A stretch of 64,000 nt of DNA, from positions 124,001 through 188,000 of the forward strand of contig NZ_JABAOB010000012.1 in the NCBI RefSeq assembly GCF_012726295.1, read 5' to 3'. Below, in pieces: positions 1 through 7,246 of this stretch (positions are counted from its first letter, which is position 1; each line of letters opens with the position of its first letter). The stretch comes from Chitinophaga sp. Ak27 (GTDB lineage: Bacteria > Bacteroidota > Bacteroidia > Chitinophagales > Chitinophagaceae). The position numbers were made by a program, and so were the translations under genes. Under the pieces are notes generated by a model. The model saw nothing but the letters and a program-made list of their open reading frames with translations. It was not told the origin of the DNA and searched no databases.

Positions 1-176
1 AAAATATATCTGCGCTGCCGCCGCCACCGGTGCATCATCCATCCATAGATAGCGACTGCGCAGATAAGCGCCAGCACACATGTTACCATTGATATTTTTA
101 CGGGCAGCGAAAAGCATTCCCAATAACGGGCCGCGTCATCCAGCCAGCGCCGGTATAACAGCATACACAACATCAT
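1..176 (-). CDS. Possible membrane protein, N-terminal part, cut by window edge
   Basis: A - strand frame opens at tandem ATG codons (176-171) and stays open to the left edge, giving 58 codons. The peptide begins MMLCMLLYRRWLDDAARYWE, then has one clear hydrophobic stretch (about residues 29-45) followed by a strongly basic HRWRRRQRR segment, as expected of a membrane anchor with a positive cytoplasmic side. A purine-rich AAGGAG lies about 35 bases upstream, too far to be a normal ribosome site. No family is recognisable from this fragment. It may be a chance reading frame. Confidence 0.3.
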   Translation of the reverse strand, partial: MMLCMLLYRRWLDDAARYWECFSLPVKISMVTCVLALICAVAIYGWMMHRWRRQRRYI

Positions 177-832
177 GCGTAAATAATAGATTAAAACAAA
201 CAGATAGCTACTGCTCCTTCATAGCGTATGGATTCCCACATTTCCTACTCCGTACCCAATACAACAAAACGCCCCCAACACATGCCTGTGATGAGGGTAC
301 AAGGCTGAAAAAACACCGGATTAAACAAATGATACCAGGGCTATGCGCAGGTGGTTAACACAACAATATACATGTTGGCCAATACCGAAAAAACTACTCC
401 CGTCATTCAGATTTACATTGTTCTTCATTGGGTCATTCCTTTTCCAATTTGCATATACTATGCCAACCTTACGGAATCAGCCGTGGCAATATCGATTACC
501 ACTACGGTTATACGAACTGTGTATTTCCTTCCTCGGGGTGTTGCCATGGCAGCAGGCGAAATAAACGAAAAGAATATTCCCCCCCTTCTTCATCTTTGAA
601 AGCAACAAGGGCAGGTTGGTTAATTTCCTGCCCGATGCGGAGGCGGCGACAGCGCGACTGTCCCGCCGATGCGTCTTTTTCATTAAAAAACGGATGTTTT
701 GTGGCAGTTATTATTCAATTTATACATTGAATAATAAACTAATACAACAGCATAAATGCCTTACAGCAAGTAATTACAGCGTCATTAGCCTTATGCCTTA
801 ACAGCTCTTTCTATAAAAAAATGAAAAGAAAT
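177..832. other. Stretch without a recognisable gene
   Basis: Only short overlapping frames with low-complexity or implausible products are present on either strand. The one structured element is the inverted repeat at 708-737. The stretch may hold the leader of the gene leaving the left edge and the upstream region of the tRNA. Confidence 0.5.
708..737. repeat. A+T-rich perfect inverted repeat
   Basis: TTATTATTCAAT (708-719) is followed by a 6-base spacer and its exact complement ATTGAATAATAA (726-737). It could be an operator or a cruciform-forming site. It is not followed by a clean T-run, so it is not an obvious terminator. Confidence 0.4.
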
Positions 833-863
833 TTTGTCAGAATGTTTTCGTTTTATACTTTTG
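833..863 (+). promoter_or_regulatory. Primary Bacteroidota promoter of tRNA-Ser
   Basis: A TTTG -33 box (833-836) is separated by exactly 19 bases from TACTTTTG (856-863), which matches the Bacteroidota TAnnTTTG -7 consensus at every fixed position. The tRNA begins 7 bases further on. Confidence 0.8.
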
Positions 864-870
864 CGTCCCT

Positions 871-955
871 GGAGAGTTGGCAGAGCGGTCGATTGCGGCA
901 GTCTTGAAAACTGTTGACTGTAACAGGTCCCGGGGTTCGAATCCCTGACTCTCCG
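871..955 (+). tRNA. tRNA-Ser (anticodon UGA)
   Basis: The acceptor strands GGAGAGT (871-877) and ACTCTCC (948-954) pair, with discriminator G at 955. The anticodon loop CTTGAAA carries UGA, which reads UCA. There is a long variable arm as in class II serine tRNAs, and the T-loop GGTTCGAATCC is intact. The CCA end is not encoded. A terminator follows at once. Confidence 0.93.
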
Positions 956-965
956 CTAAAACTTT

Positions 966-998
966 AAAAGCCTTTGGTTAACCACCAAAGGCTTTTTT
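966..998 (+). terminator. Rho-independent terminator of tRNA-Ser
   Basis: AAAAGCCTTTGGT (966-978) pairs with ACCAAAGGCTTTT (984-996) around a 5-base loop, followed by more T. Confidence 0.85.
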
Positions 999-1008
999 GT
1001 TTTGAGAT

Positions 1009-1078
1009 ACTGCGGGGGGCGAATCCCCCACTCTCCGCAAAAACTTTAAAAGCCTTTGGTGAACCACCAAAGGCTTTT
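1009..1078 (+). pseudogene. Decayed tRNA-Ser 3' end plus duplicated terminator
   Basis: GGGGGGCGAATCCCCC followed by ACTCTCCGC copies the T-arm and 3' acceptor strand of the tRNA-Ser just upstream. It is followed by a second terminator hairpin (1048-1060 pairing with 1066-1078). Bases 946-996 and 1028-1078 form a direct repeat of about 51 bases with only a few mismatches, offset by 82 bases. The 5' half of the tRNA is absent, so this copy cannot work. Tandem duplication or an integrase att scar would both explain it. Confidence 0.75.
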
Positions 1079-1303
1079 AATTTTTGATGGTCTCTCTTTT
1101 TATAAATCCAACAAATGAATTTCAATATTGTGCTTGAGCGCCATGGAGCTATCGGAAAGCGAAGACATTCAAATTTCTTTTTTTCTATCCCATTAAATTG
1201 AATCTGAAAAAATGATGCATACACTTAATTCCGGATTAAATACTATTATAGAGACTATTATTTATCTCAGTATCCACAATTACCTAAAGTATTCAGATTA
1301 GCA

Positions 1304-1909
1304 TTACTTAAATTTATTTGCTAAATCTAAATAGTGTTGCTTGCCATACTCATTGTTTGACTCTTCAGATTTTTTGTTGAAATAATGGACTACCTCTTCT
1401 TTATTCTCTTCAGGTATCTCATTACCATGCAATTCCATAATGACCTCGAAAGAGCTTTCTGCTACTTTTTTAGGAGACATTTCCTTTACATTCATAAAAT
1501 ACTGCCATTTTCTGCTGTAATTTTTAAAGTGTTCCAGTCTTGGAAGAAATATCGCCACGTAAGGCCCTACATTTTTTTTGTAAGCATTTTCAACCATAAA
1601 CTCATACATATCCCGGGATTCCGGCAAGTTGTATCTTTGAATCATATTTCCTATTGCAGAAATAAGAAGGATAACCAATTTGGCATTATCAGCATTGCTT
1701 CTATAAATGTCTAAAAGTGTTTCAGAAAACCTTACATCATTAAAAAGGTAGTTATAATAATTCGATACTTCTAGCCTTGGGGTCTTTTCAAATTCCTTTA
1801 CACTTTGAAAAAGATCCTCCATACTAAGTTTTCTCCATTGAGATACCTGTTTTTTTAACACTTCAATGTTATCAATATTCTTTTGTATCTTATGAGGTAT
1901 GCTACTCAT
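1304..1909 (-). CDS. Hypothetical protein of 201 residues in an A+T-rich insert
   Basis: This is an intact frame starting MSSIPHKIQKNIDNIEVLKK. It is rich in Lys, Asn, Glu, Tyr and Phe, with no signal peptide or membrane segment, and predicted mostly helical from its composition. I do not recognise a family. Base composition is visibly more A+T-rich than the genes from 2.3 kb on. The gene stands alone between the intact tRNA-Ser and a remnant of the same tRNA, which suggests arrival by integration. Soluble lone proteins of this kind are often immunity or orphan cargo genes, but nothing here proves that. Confidence 0.7.
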   Translation of the reverse strand: MSSIPHKIQKNIDNIEVLKKQVSQWRKLSMEDLFQSVKEFEKTPRLEVSNYYNYLFNDVRFSETLLDIYRSNADNAKLVILLISAIGNMIQRYNLPESRDMYEFMVENAYKKNVGPYVAIFLPRLEHFKNYSRKWQYFMNVKEMSPKKVAESSFEVIMELHGNEIPEENKEEVVHYFNKKSEESNNEYGKQHYLDLANKFK

Positions 1910-2026
1910 TTATATAACTTTTTTTATTCACATTCAACTTTAAATTTATCGTTATTTTCAACGGGTTAGTGATACACCCAATAAATTCTGTTTTAGCTTG
2001 AATTTAGCGGGTATGTGTTAAACGGT

Positions 2027-2068
2027 TTGACTGTAACAGGTTCAGATTTCGAGCCCCTGACCGTCCGC
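2027..2068 (+). pseudogene. Second tRNA-Ser 3'-end remnant
   Basis: TTGACTGTAACAGG (2027-2040) is identical to tRNA-Ser positions 914-927 in the variable arm. The following bases to TCCGC (2064-2068) align with the T-arm and acceptor strand of the tRNA with several substitutions and one gap. The 5' half is missing. With the copy at 1009-1078 this brackets the gene at 1304-1909. Confidence 0.7.
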
Positions 2069-2077
2069 AAGCGTTAG

Positions 2078-2110
2078 AGCCTTCAAGTCGAAAGATTTGA
2101 AGGCTTTTTT
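2078..2110 (+). terminator. Terminator after tRNA-Ser remnant
   Basis: AGCCTTCAA (2078-2086) pairs with TTGAAGGCT (2097-2105), followed by a T-run. It sits behind the remnant just as the functional terminator sits behind the intact tRNA. Confidence 0.75.
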
Positions 2111-2309
2111 GCTGCCGAAAAGCGAAGTATTAATCCCTTACCGGCCCTCAGCAGAAGCGTTAGTTAATCTTTGAATAAAGCGCCCACATAATTGTCATCC
2201 TATTTAGCGCTACCGGCCGTTATAAGGAGATACCCGGAGATGGTTGTTGCAGGAACGTAATGGGCCACCGATTTTGACGAAGGTCAATCTTTTTCAAAAA
2301 ATTTTCCCC

Positions 2310-2317
2310 CATCTTTG
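2310..2317 (+). promoter_or_regulatory. Probable -7 element of the crp-like/ilvD unit
   Basis: CATCTTTG differs from TAnnTTTG only at the first base and lies 19 bases upstream of the chosen ATG at 2337. Its position argues against the more upstream ATG at 2244 as the start. Confidence 0.4.
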
Positions 2318-2336
2318 TTCTTTCAATTGCAGACTA

Positions 2337-2894
2337 ATGACGGCCGACCTTGCAGACCTCATCCGGAAAATTACGCCCCTCAGTGAAGAACAGCTCGCTG
2401 ATACGCTCTCCTATTTTAAACAGGTTACCGCAAAGAAGAATGAACTGCTACTGGAAGAGGGCATGGTGGCAGATAAGCTGTTTTTCATTGCAAAAGGCTG
2501 CCTTCGGCTTTCTTATGGGAATGAATCTACCAGGTTTATGGCTTTCGAAAACACCTTCCTGACCTCTATTGTCAGCTTTATTTCCAGGAAGCCGGCACCG
2601 GAGTATATACAGGCGGTAGAAACCTCGGAGCTGCTCGTGATTACGCACCACGACTTCTTCAAACTGAGAGAAATTATGCCGGGATGGGATAAGATTTACA
2701 TCTACATCCTCGAATATGGCCTGACTGTCATTAACTCAAAACTCAGCAGTCTGCTTACGCAAAACGCTGCGGAACGGTATAGAAGCCTGCTTCAAAACAA
2801 CCCGGAACTTATTCAGCGATTGTCTAATGCTAATCTTGCCGCCTACCTTAATATATCGCCGGAGACGCTTAGCAGACTGAAATCACATATATAA
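2337..2894 (+). CDS. Crp/Fnr-family transcriptional regulator
   Basis: The 185-residue product has an N-terminal cyclic-nucleotide-binding-like beta-roll (about 10-120; the segment ELLLEEGMVADKLFFIAKGC is the classic first strands and turn) and a C-terminal helix-turn-helix with NLAAYLNISPETLSRL near the end. It lacks the extended C-terminus of enterobacterial Crp, as usual for the short Bacteroidota members. The frame is open back to 2244, but the start at 2337 gives the normal family length and lies just behind a promoter-like box. It ends 13 bases before ilvD on the same strand, so the two are probably co-transcribed. The effector is unknown. Confidence 0.85.
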   Translation: MTADLADLIRKITPLSEEQLADTLSYFKQVTAKKNELLLEEGMVADKLFFIAKGCLRLSYGNESTRFMAFENTFLTSIVSFISRKPAPEYIQAVETSELLVITHHDFFKLREIMPGWDKIYIYILEYGLTVINSKLSSLLTQNAAERYRSLLQNNPELIQRLSNANLAAYLNISPETLSRLKSHI

Positions 2895-2907
2895 TGCTAA
2901 AACAACT

Positions 2908-4605
2908 ATGCCCACCATGAGAAGTGACGAAGTAAAAAAAGGGTATCACAGAACACCACACAGATCATTATTCAGAGCGACCGGATTAAAAGATAAGGAT
3001 TTCAATAAGCCTTTTATTGGCGTTGCTAATTCATTTATTGAAATCATTCCGGGACACTTTTTCCTGAATAAAGTAGCGGAAATCATTAAAGAGGAAATCC
3101 GGGCAAATGACTGCGTTCCGTTTGAATTCAATACCATTGGTATTGACGATGGGATTGCAATGGGCCATGATGGAATGCTGTTTTCTCTGCCAAGCAGAGA
3201 ACTGATTGCAAGCGCGGTAGAGAGTGTGATGAATGCTCATAAGCTCGATGCTATGATCGCTATTCCTAATTGTGATAAGATTGTACCCGGCATGATCATG
3301 GGAGCACTCAGGGTCGATGTACCTACCATCTTTGTTAGTGGCGGGCCTATGGCAAAAGGATACACAAAAAATGGCTCTCCTATTGATCTGGCTACAGCTT
3401 TTGAAGCAGTAGGTAGGCACGAGGCAGGAATGATAAGCGACGAAGAACTCAGAGATATTGAGTGTAATGCCTGTCCGAGTGGAGGTAGTTGTTCTGGTAT
3501 GTTCACGGCAAATTCTATGAATACGCTGATGGAAGCGATGGGTATTGCCCTGCCGGGAAATGGAACGATTCTGGCGCAAACGCAGGAAAGAGAAGCACTA
3601 TATAGACGAGCTGCCAAAAGGATCTGTGATATCGTAAAGGACGATGTGGCAAGGGAGCGGTTTAAGTTAAAGAACATCCTTAATGAGAATGCTGTGCGGA
3701 ATGCATTTGCAGTAGATATGGCGATGGGCGGAAGTACCAACACTGTGCTGCATATGCTGGCGATTGCCCAGGAGGCGGACGTCAATTTCCAGTTGAGGGA
3801 TATCAATGAGATCTCCAGGAATGTGTCTCATATTGCAAAGATCTCCCCTAGTCTGCTGACAGTGCATATGGAGGATATCAATAAGGCCGGGGGTGTGAAT
3901 GCCGTAATGAAGGAGATGACTAAGCGGGGAAATGACGTACTGACTGATAACCTGACGATTAGTGGGGAAACGCTTTTTGAAAAGATTCAGGACGCGGAGA
4001 TCAAGGATGACAATATCATCCATAGGATAGATAATCCTTATAGCCAGGTAGGTGGATTGGCGATACTGTATGGAAATCTGGCGGAACAGGGAGCTGTGAT
4101 TAAGACAGCCGGGATTACGGGCTCCGGGTTATTTACGGGCAAAGCAGTATGTTTTGATGGACAACCTGCGGCCATAGAGGGGATTTTGATGGGAAAAGTG
4201 AAGGCTGGCGATGTGGTGGTGATCAGGTACGAAGGGCCAAAGGGCGGACCTGGCATGCAGGAAATGCTGACACCAACGAGTTTGATAATGGGGATGGGCT
4301 TGGGTAGCTCTGTGGCATTGATTACGGACGGCAGGTTCAGTGGGGCCACGAGAGGCGTATCTATTGGGCATGTATCGCCAGAAGCGGCAGAAGGAGGAAT
4401 GATAGGGCTGCTGAAGGATGGAGATGAGATTCATATTGATGTGCATAAGTACATTTTAGAGGTGAATTTGGAGGAAGAGGAGATTAAAAAGAGGAAAGCT
4501 GCGTTTGTGCCGGTAAAAAAAAGTCTGAAGTCAAGATGGCTCGGGCAGTATAGGGCTTTAGTGACGAATGCCAGTAATGGAGCTGTTTTAAAGAGTGATT
4601 TATAG
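2908..4605 (+). CDS. ilvD: Dihydroxy-acid dehydratase
   Basis: The 565-residue protein matches the IlvD/Edd family over its whole length. The enzyme dehydrates 2,3-dihydroxy-isovalerate and 2,3-dihydroxy-3-methylvalerate in valine and isoleucine synthesis. Visible marks are NCDKIVPG with Cys122 and GGSCSGMFTANSMN with Cys195, the usual iron-sulfur ligands. The third ligand position of the 2Fe-2S class is replaced by a PGH segment as in the E. coli enzyme, which points to the oxygen-sensitive 4Fe-4S type. C-terminal motifs include GPKGGPGMQEML and GRFSGATRG. No other branched-chain gene is nearby; the partner is the Crp-like regulator 13 bases upstream. A strong terminator follows. Confidence 0.95.
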   Translation: MPTMRSDEVKKGYHRTPHRSLFRATGLKDKDFNKPFIGVANSFIEIIPGHFFLNKVAEIIKEEIRANDCVPFEFNTIGIDDGIAMGHDGMLFSLPSRELIASAVESVMNAHKLDAMIAIPNCDKIVPGMIMGALRVDVPTIFVSGGPMAKGYTKNGSPIDLATAFEAVGRHEAGMISDEELRDIECNACPSGGSCSGMFTANSMNTLMEAMGIALPGNGTILAQTQEREALYRRAAKRICDIVKDDVARERFKLKNILNENAVRNAFAVDMAMGGSTNTVLHMLAIAQEADVNFQLRDINEISRNVSHIAKISPSLLTVHMEDINKAGGVNAVMKEMTKRGNDVLTDNLTISGETLFEKIQDAEIKDDNIIHRIDNPYSQVGGLAILYGNLAEQGAVIKTAGITGSGLFTGKAVCFDGQPAAIEGILMGKVKAGDVVVIRYEGPKGGPGMQEMLTPTSLIMGMGLGSSVALITDGRFSGATRGVSIGHVSPEAAEGGMIGLLKDGDEIHIDVHKYILEVNLEEEEIKKRKAAFVPVKKSLKSRWLGQYRALVTNASNGAVLKSDL

Positions 4606-4685
4606 TGATTGAGCAGTAAAAGCGGTATCGGTGGCGACCGAGATCCCGTGCAGTTCGCAAATAACCTTATCAGAGGGTGCATTAG

Positions 4686-4716
4686 GCCTGTAGATATTTC
4701 ATCTACAGGCTTTTTT
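4686..4716 (+). terminator. Terminator after ilvD
   Basis: GCCTGTAGAT (4686-4695) pairs with ATCTACAGGC (4701-4710) around a 5-base loop, followed by six T. Confidence 0.9.
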
Positions 4717-5117
4717 CTTTAATACCGAAAAACGCCCCTAAAAAACTTTCGCAACTACACCAACTATACTTTATGTATACCGCTCTGGATCGCACCACAA
4801 ATGTATGGTGTGTTAAGCGCCGGCAACGGCGTATATCCCATTACGTTACCCACCCTGCCAGCGGGCGCCAAAATAAGCGGTATAGCCGGTTATACCGGCC
4901 CCCCCGTGCTGCACTAACGCCCCGCCTCCTATACACTTTTCCCTCTGTATACGCTTATAACAATTAACAATTATAGTTAATACGAATTTATTTATTAAAT
5001 AATAATATTTGTTACTAATTTATGCATCGGAATTGATGGCCATTGCCTTTGGGAACCTGGCTTTTTTCTAGCCATATAAATTATATTCCACGATATGATT
5101 TATATAAAAGAAGAAAT
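4717..5117. other. Intergenic stretch with nested palindromes
   Basis: No gene is seen. Nested inverted repeats occur at 4878-4899: CGGTATA pairs with TATACCG, and GCCGGT with ACCGGC. The last 130 bases before the sigma gene are very A+T-rich and should hold its promoter, though I find no full -33/-7 pair. Confidence 0.4.
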
Positions 5118-5711
5118 ATGAATATACTAGATGCCGAATTGGTAGCGCGATTACAAAACCACGAAGTAAGCGCCTTCGATGCCTTGTACTGGAAATATCA
5201 TCAGGCGGTGTACCGCAATATTTTCAAGTTTGTGAAAGATGAGGTGGTAACAGAGGATATCTTACAGGACGTATTTGCGCGCCTGTGGGAAAAACGACAG
5301 GATATACAGTCGGACCAATCCGTCAGCGGATGGCTGTTTGTGATCAGTTTTAACATGTGTGTTTCTTTTGTAAGGAAAAAGCTGCGTGAACAGGCTTTCC
5401 ACAAAAATATCTTCCAGGCCGATGCAGATGACCCGGTAGCCATTGAGCGAAAGAACATCGACGAAGAACAATATCATTTGTTGGAACAGGCGATTTCAAA
5501 ATTATCTCCTAAAAAAAGAACGATTGTTACCCGCTGTAAACTGGAAGGTAAAACCTATGAAGAAGTAGCCCATGAACTTAATATCTCCCGGAATACGGTA
5601 AAAGAACATCTATCGGCCGCCATGATCAAACTAAATGATTATATGCAGCGCAATGGGGACCATAAATATATTGTGTTGCTGCTCTTGTTTCTAAACTACC
5701 ACGATTCCTAA
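5118..5711 (+). CDS. ECF RNA polymerase sigma factor (SusC-associated)
   Basis: The 197-residue protein has sigma region 2 (about 22-88, with FDALYWKYHQAVYRNIFKFV and the EDILQDVFARLWEKR helix) and region 4 (about 130-180, with KLEGKTYEEVAHELNISRN and NTVKEHLSAA). It has no extra N-terminal domain. The ATG at 5118 follows a purine-rich AAAAGAAGAAAT and gives the standard length. A FecR anti-sigma gene follows, then an STN-bearing SusC. This is the known trans-envelope signalling arrangement, in which substrate binding at the outer membrane releases the sigma factor. A short hydrophobic tail (YIVLLLLFL) ends the protein. Confidence 0.92.
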   Translation: MNILDAELVARLQNHEVSAFDALYWKYHQAVYRNIFKFVKDEVVTEDILQDVFARLWEKRQDIQSDQSVSGWLFVISFNMCVSFVRKKLREQAFHKNIFQADADDPVAIERKNIDEEQYHLLEQAISKLSPKKRTIVTRCKLEGKTYEEVAHELNISRNTVKEHLSAAMIKLNDYMQRNGDHKYIVLLLLFLNYHDS

Positions 5712-5828
5712 TCGAACCAATGGGTTTTATATTATGTTTTAATTAATATTTTAATTTTCAAAAAAAAGTCTGGAAAGCGCCCCCCCTTTTTTTTCAACTG
5801 CGCGTATTTAGATTAAACCATCACGCTA

Positions 5829-6836
5829 GTGCCAAACAGAAAGGAATATCTCAAACAACTGTTAAAGAAAGATAGGTGGACTGCCGCAGAGCAGGAGTGG
5901 ATGGGCGATTACCTGGAGACCAACGATCTTTCAGAGCTGGAAGTGGCAGCCGCCGAGTATTTTAAAGCCGACCTGCTGACAGCAAAGCAGATATTGGATA
6001 AACACCTGTCTGAGCGGATGTTGAAAAATATCCACCAGCGTATAGGCGTCAACGATAGTTCTTTTAAAGGTATATTCCGTTTATATAAACAAAAAATTGC
6101 CGCAGCCGTCGTGGTATTGCTGCTGGCCGGCGCCGCCTGGTATATGCTATGGCAGGAACAGGTAAAACAAAAGGTATTTGCCACTACTACAGAACGACAA
6201 ACAGTGAAACTGCCGGACGGCTCCGTCGTTCATCTTGAAAAGGCCTCCAGTATCAGCTTTCCGGAGGAGTTTAACAGCAAGAACCGGGAAGTAGTTTTAA
6301 AGGGAGAAGCCTTTTTTGAAATCAACCATGACGCGAAACACCCTTTTATTATCTCTTCTTCGTTGATAAATACCACCGTATTAGGCACCTCCTTTAATAT
6401 GGAAGTACACGAAGGAAATATAGCCAGGGTAGTGGTAGTATCCGGAATGGTACAGGTAAACACAAACCACAACCAGGCCAACAAAAACGGACAGCTGGTA
6501 CTGACAGCCAACAAAGGCGCGGTGTACAACCCGGTATCGCAAGACTTACGACTACAGGATGCTACCGAAGACGCCCGTTTTTTTACGCAGAAAATGAGTG
6601 GCAAATTTATTTACAAAGGAGATCCTTTATCTAAAGTAGCCATTGACCTGCAAAGATATTATAACGTACCCGTAGTAACAGACCAGAAATCAGCACAGTG
6701 CAGGTTTTACGGATCCTTTAACACAACAGATGATTTAGATAAAGCGCTTGCGCTAATTGCATTTTCATTAGATGCCAAAGTTAGGAAAGACAGTGCAGGC
6801 AATGGATACATTATCGTTGGCGGTAATTGTAAATAA
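5829..6836 (+). CDS. FecR-family anti-sigma factor
   Basis: The 335-residue protein has a cytoplasmic N-terminal segment (1-85), one membrane span (IAAAVVVLLLAGAAWYML, about 90-107), a periplasmic FecR domain (about 115-215, including TVKLPDGSVVHLEKASSISF and VVLKGEAFFEI) and a C-terminal DUF4974-type domain (about 250-330). It holds the neighbouring ECF sigma at the membrane and receives the signal from the SusC STN domain. The start is GTG at 5829; the next ATG would remove 24 residues of the sigma-binding part. Confidence 0.92.
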   Translation: MPNRKEYLKQLLKKDRWTAAEQEWMGDYLETNDLSELEVAAAEYFKADLLTAKQILDKHLSERMLKNIHQRIGVNDSSFKGIFRLYKQKIAAAVVVLLLAGAAWYMLWQEQVKQKVFATTTERQTVKLPDGSVVHLEKASSISFPEEFNSKNREVVLKGEAFFEINHDAKHPFIISSSLINTTVLGTSFNMEVHEGNIARVVVVSGMVQVNTNHNQANKNGQLVLTANKGAVYNPVSQDLRLQDATEDARFFTQKMSGKFIYKGDPLSKVAIDLQRYYNVPVVTDQKSAQCRFYGSFNTTDDLDKALALIAFSLDAKVRKDSAGNGYIIVGGNCK

Positions 6837-7246
6837 AAAAAACAACCGAAATTTCGTTAACCAAACTATATTCAAGATGAACTGCTATCAACAAAACTGA
6901 ACCCGATTCTAAGAAAGAAAATACACTAAGTCTGGTATACTATCCTGGTGGCCTTTAGCCTGAATGCACTTCATGCTGGTTAACTGATTGATCAAATGTA
7001 ACACATTGGATCAAATGGCTGCCTGTTGCCCATACTTACCATAGCTGTAGACCGTAACATAATCTTCAACCAAAAAAACTACATCGCACATGATACCGAT
7101 TAATTCTTTATCGTCCGGCTAACAACAGCCATCATATGATTTATTAAAAACACTCCTGCTCATGCAGCAGGCCGCCTATTGCCCGGTTTCAGTCAGAAGC
7201 CGGAACATAGCTCCTATTGCCCGAACGAAACCAATAAAACATACTT
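6837..7246 (+). other. Intergenic leader between fecR and susC
   Basis: No intact gene is present. It includes a possible ghost of a receptor signal peptide at 6877-6983, listed separately. The rest shows no hairpin strong enough to call. Confidence 0.4.
6877..6983 (+). pseudogene. Possible ghost of a TonB-receptor signal peptide
   Basis: An ATG at 6877 gives MNCYQQ. After a one-base shift the next frame reads LNPILRKKIH, a stop, then VWYTILVAFSLNALHAG: a basic stretch followed by a hydrophobic core and a signal-peptidase-like end. This is the shape of the first 35 residues of SusC-like receptors. It stops 260 bases before the present susC, which has its own signal peptide. It may be a remnant of an earlier susC 5' end. 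The match is by shape only. Confidence 0.3.

Noticed and set aside
708..737. Terminator for a gene at the left end
   Set aside because: The stem is entirely A/T with no G+C core and no convincing gene upstream; kept only as an inverted repeat.
964..1224. 86-codon frame on the - strand over the duplicated terminators
   Set aside because: It reads through the hairpins and decayed tRNA copy, and its sequence is not protein-like.
2244..2336. N-terminal extension of the Crp-like regulator from an upstream ATG
   Set aside because: The extension would contain the likely promoter element, and the product from 2337 already has normal length.
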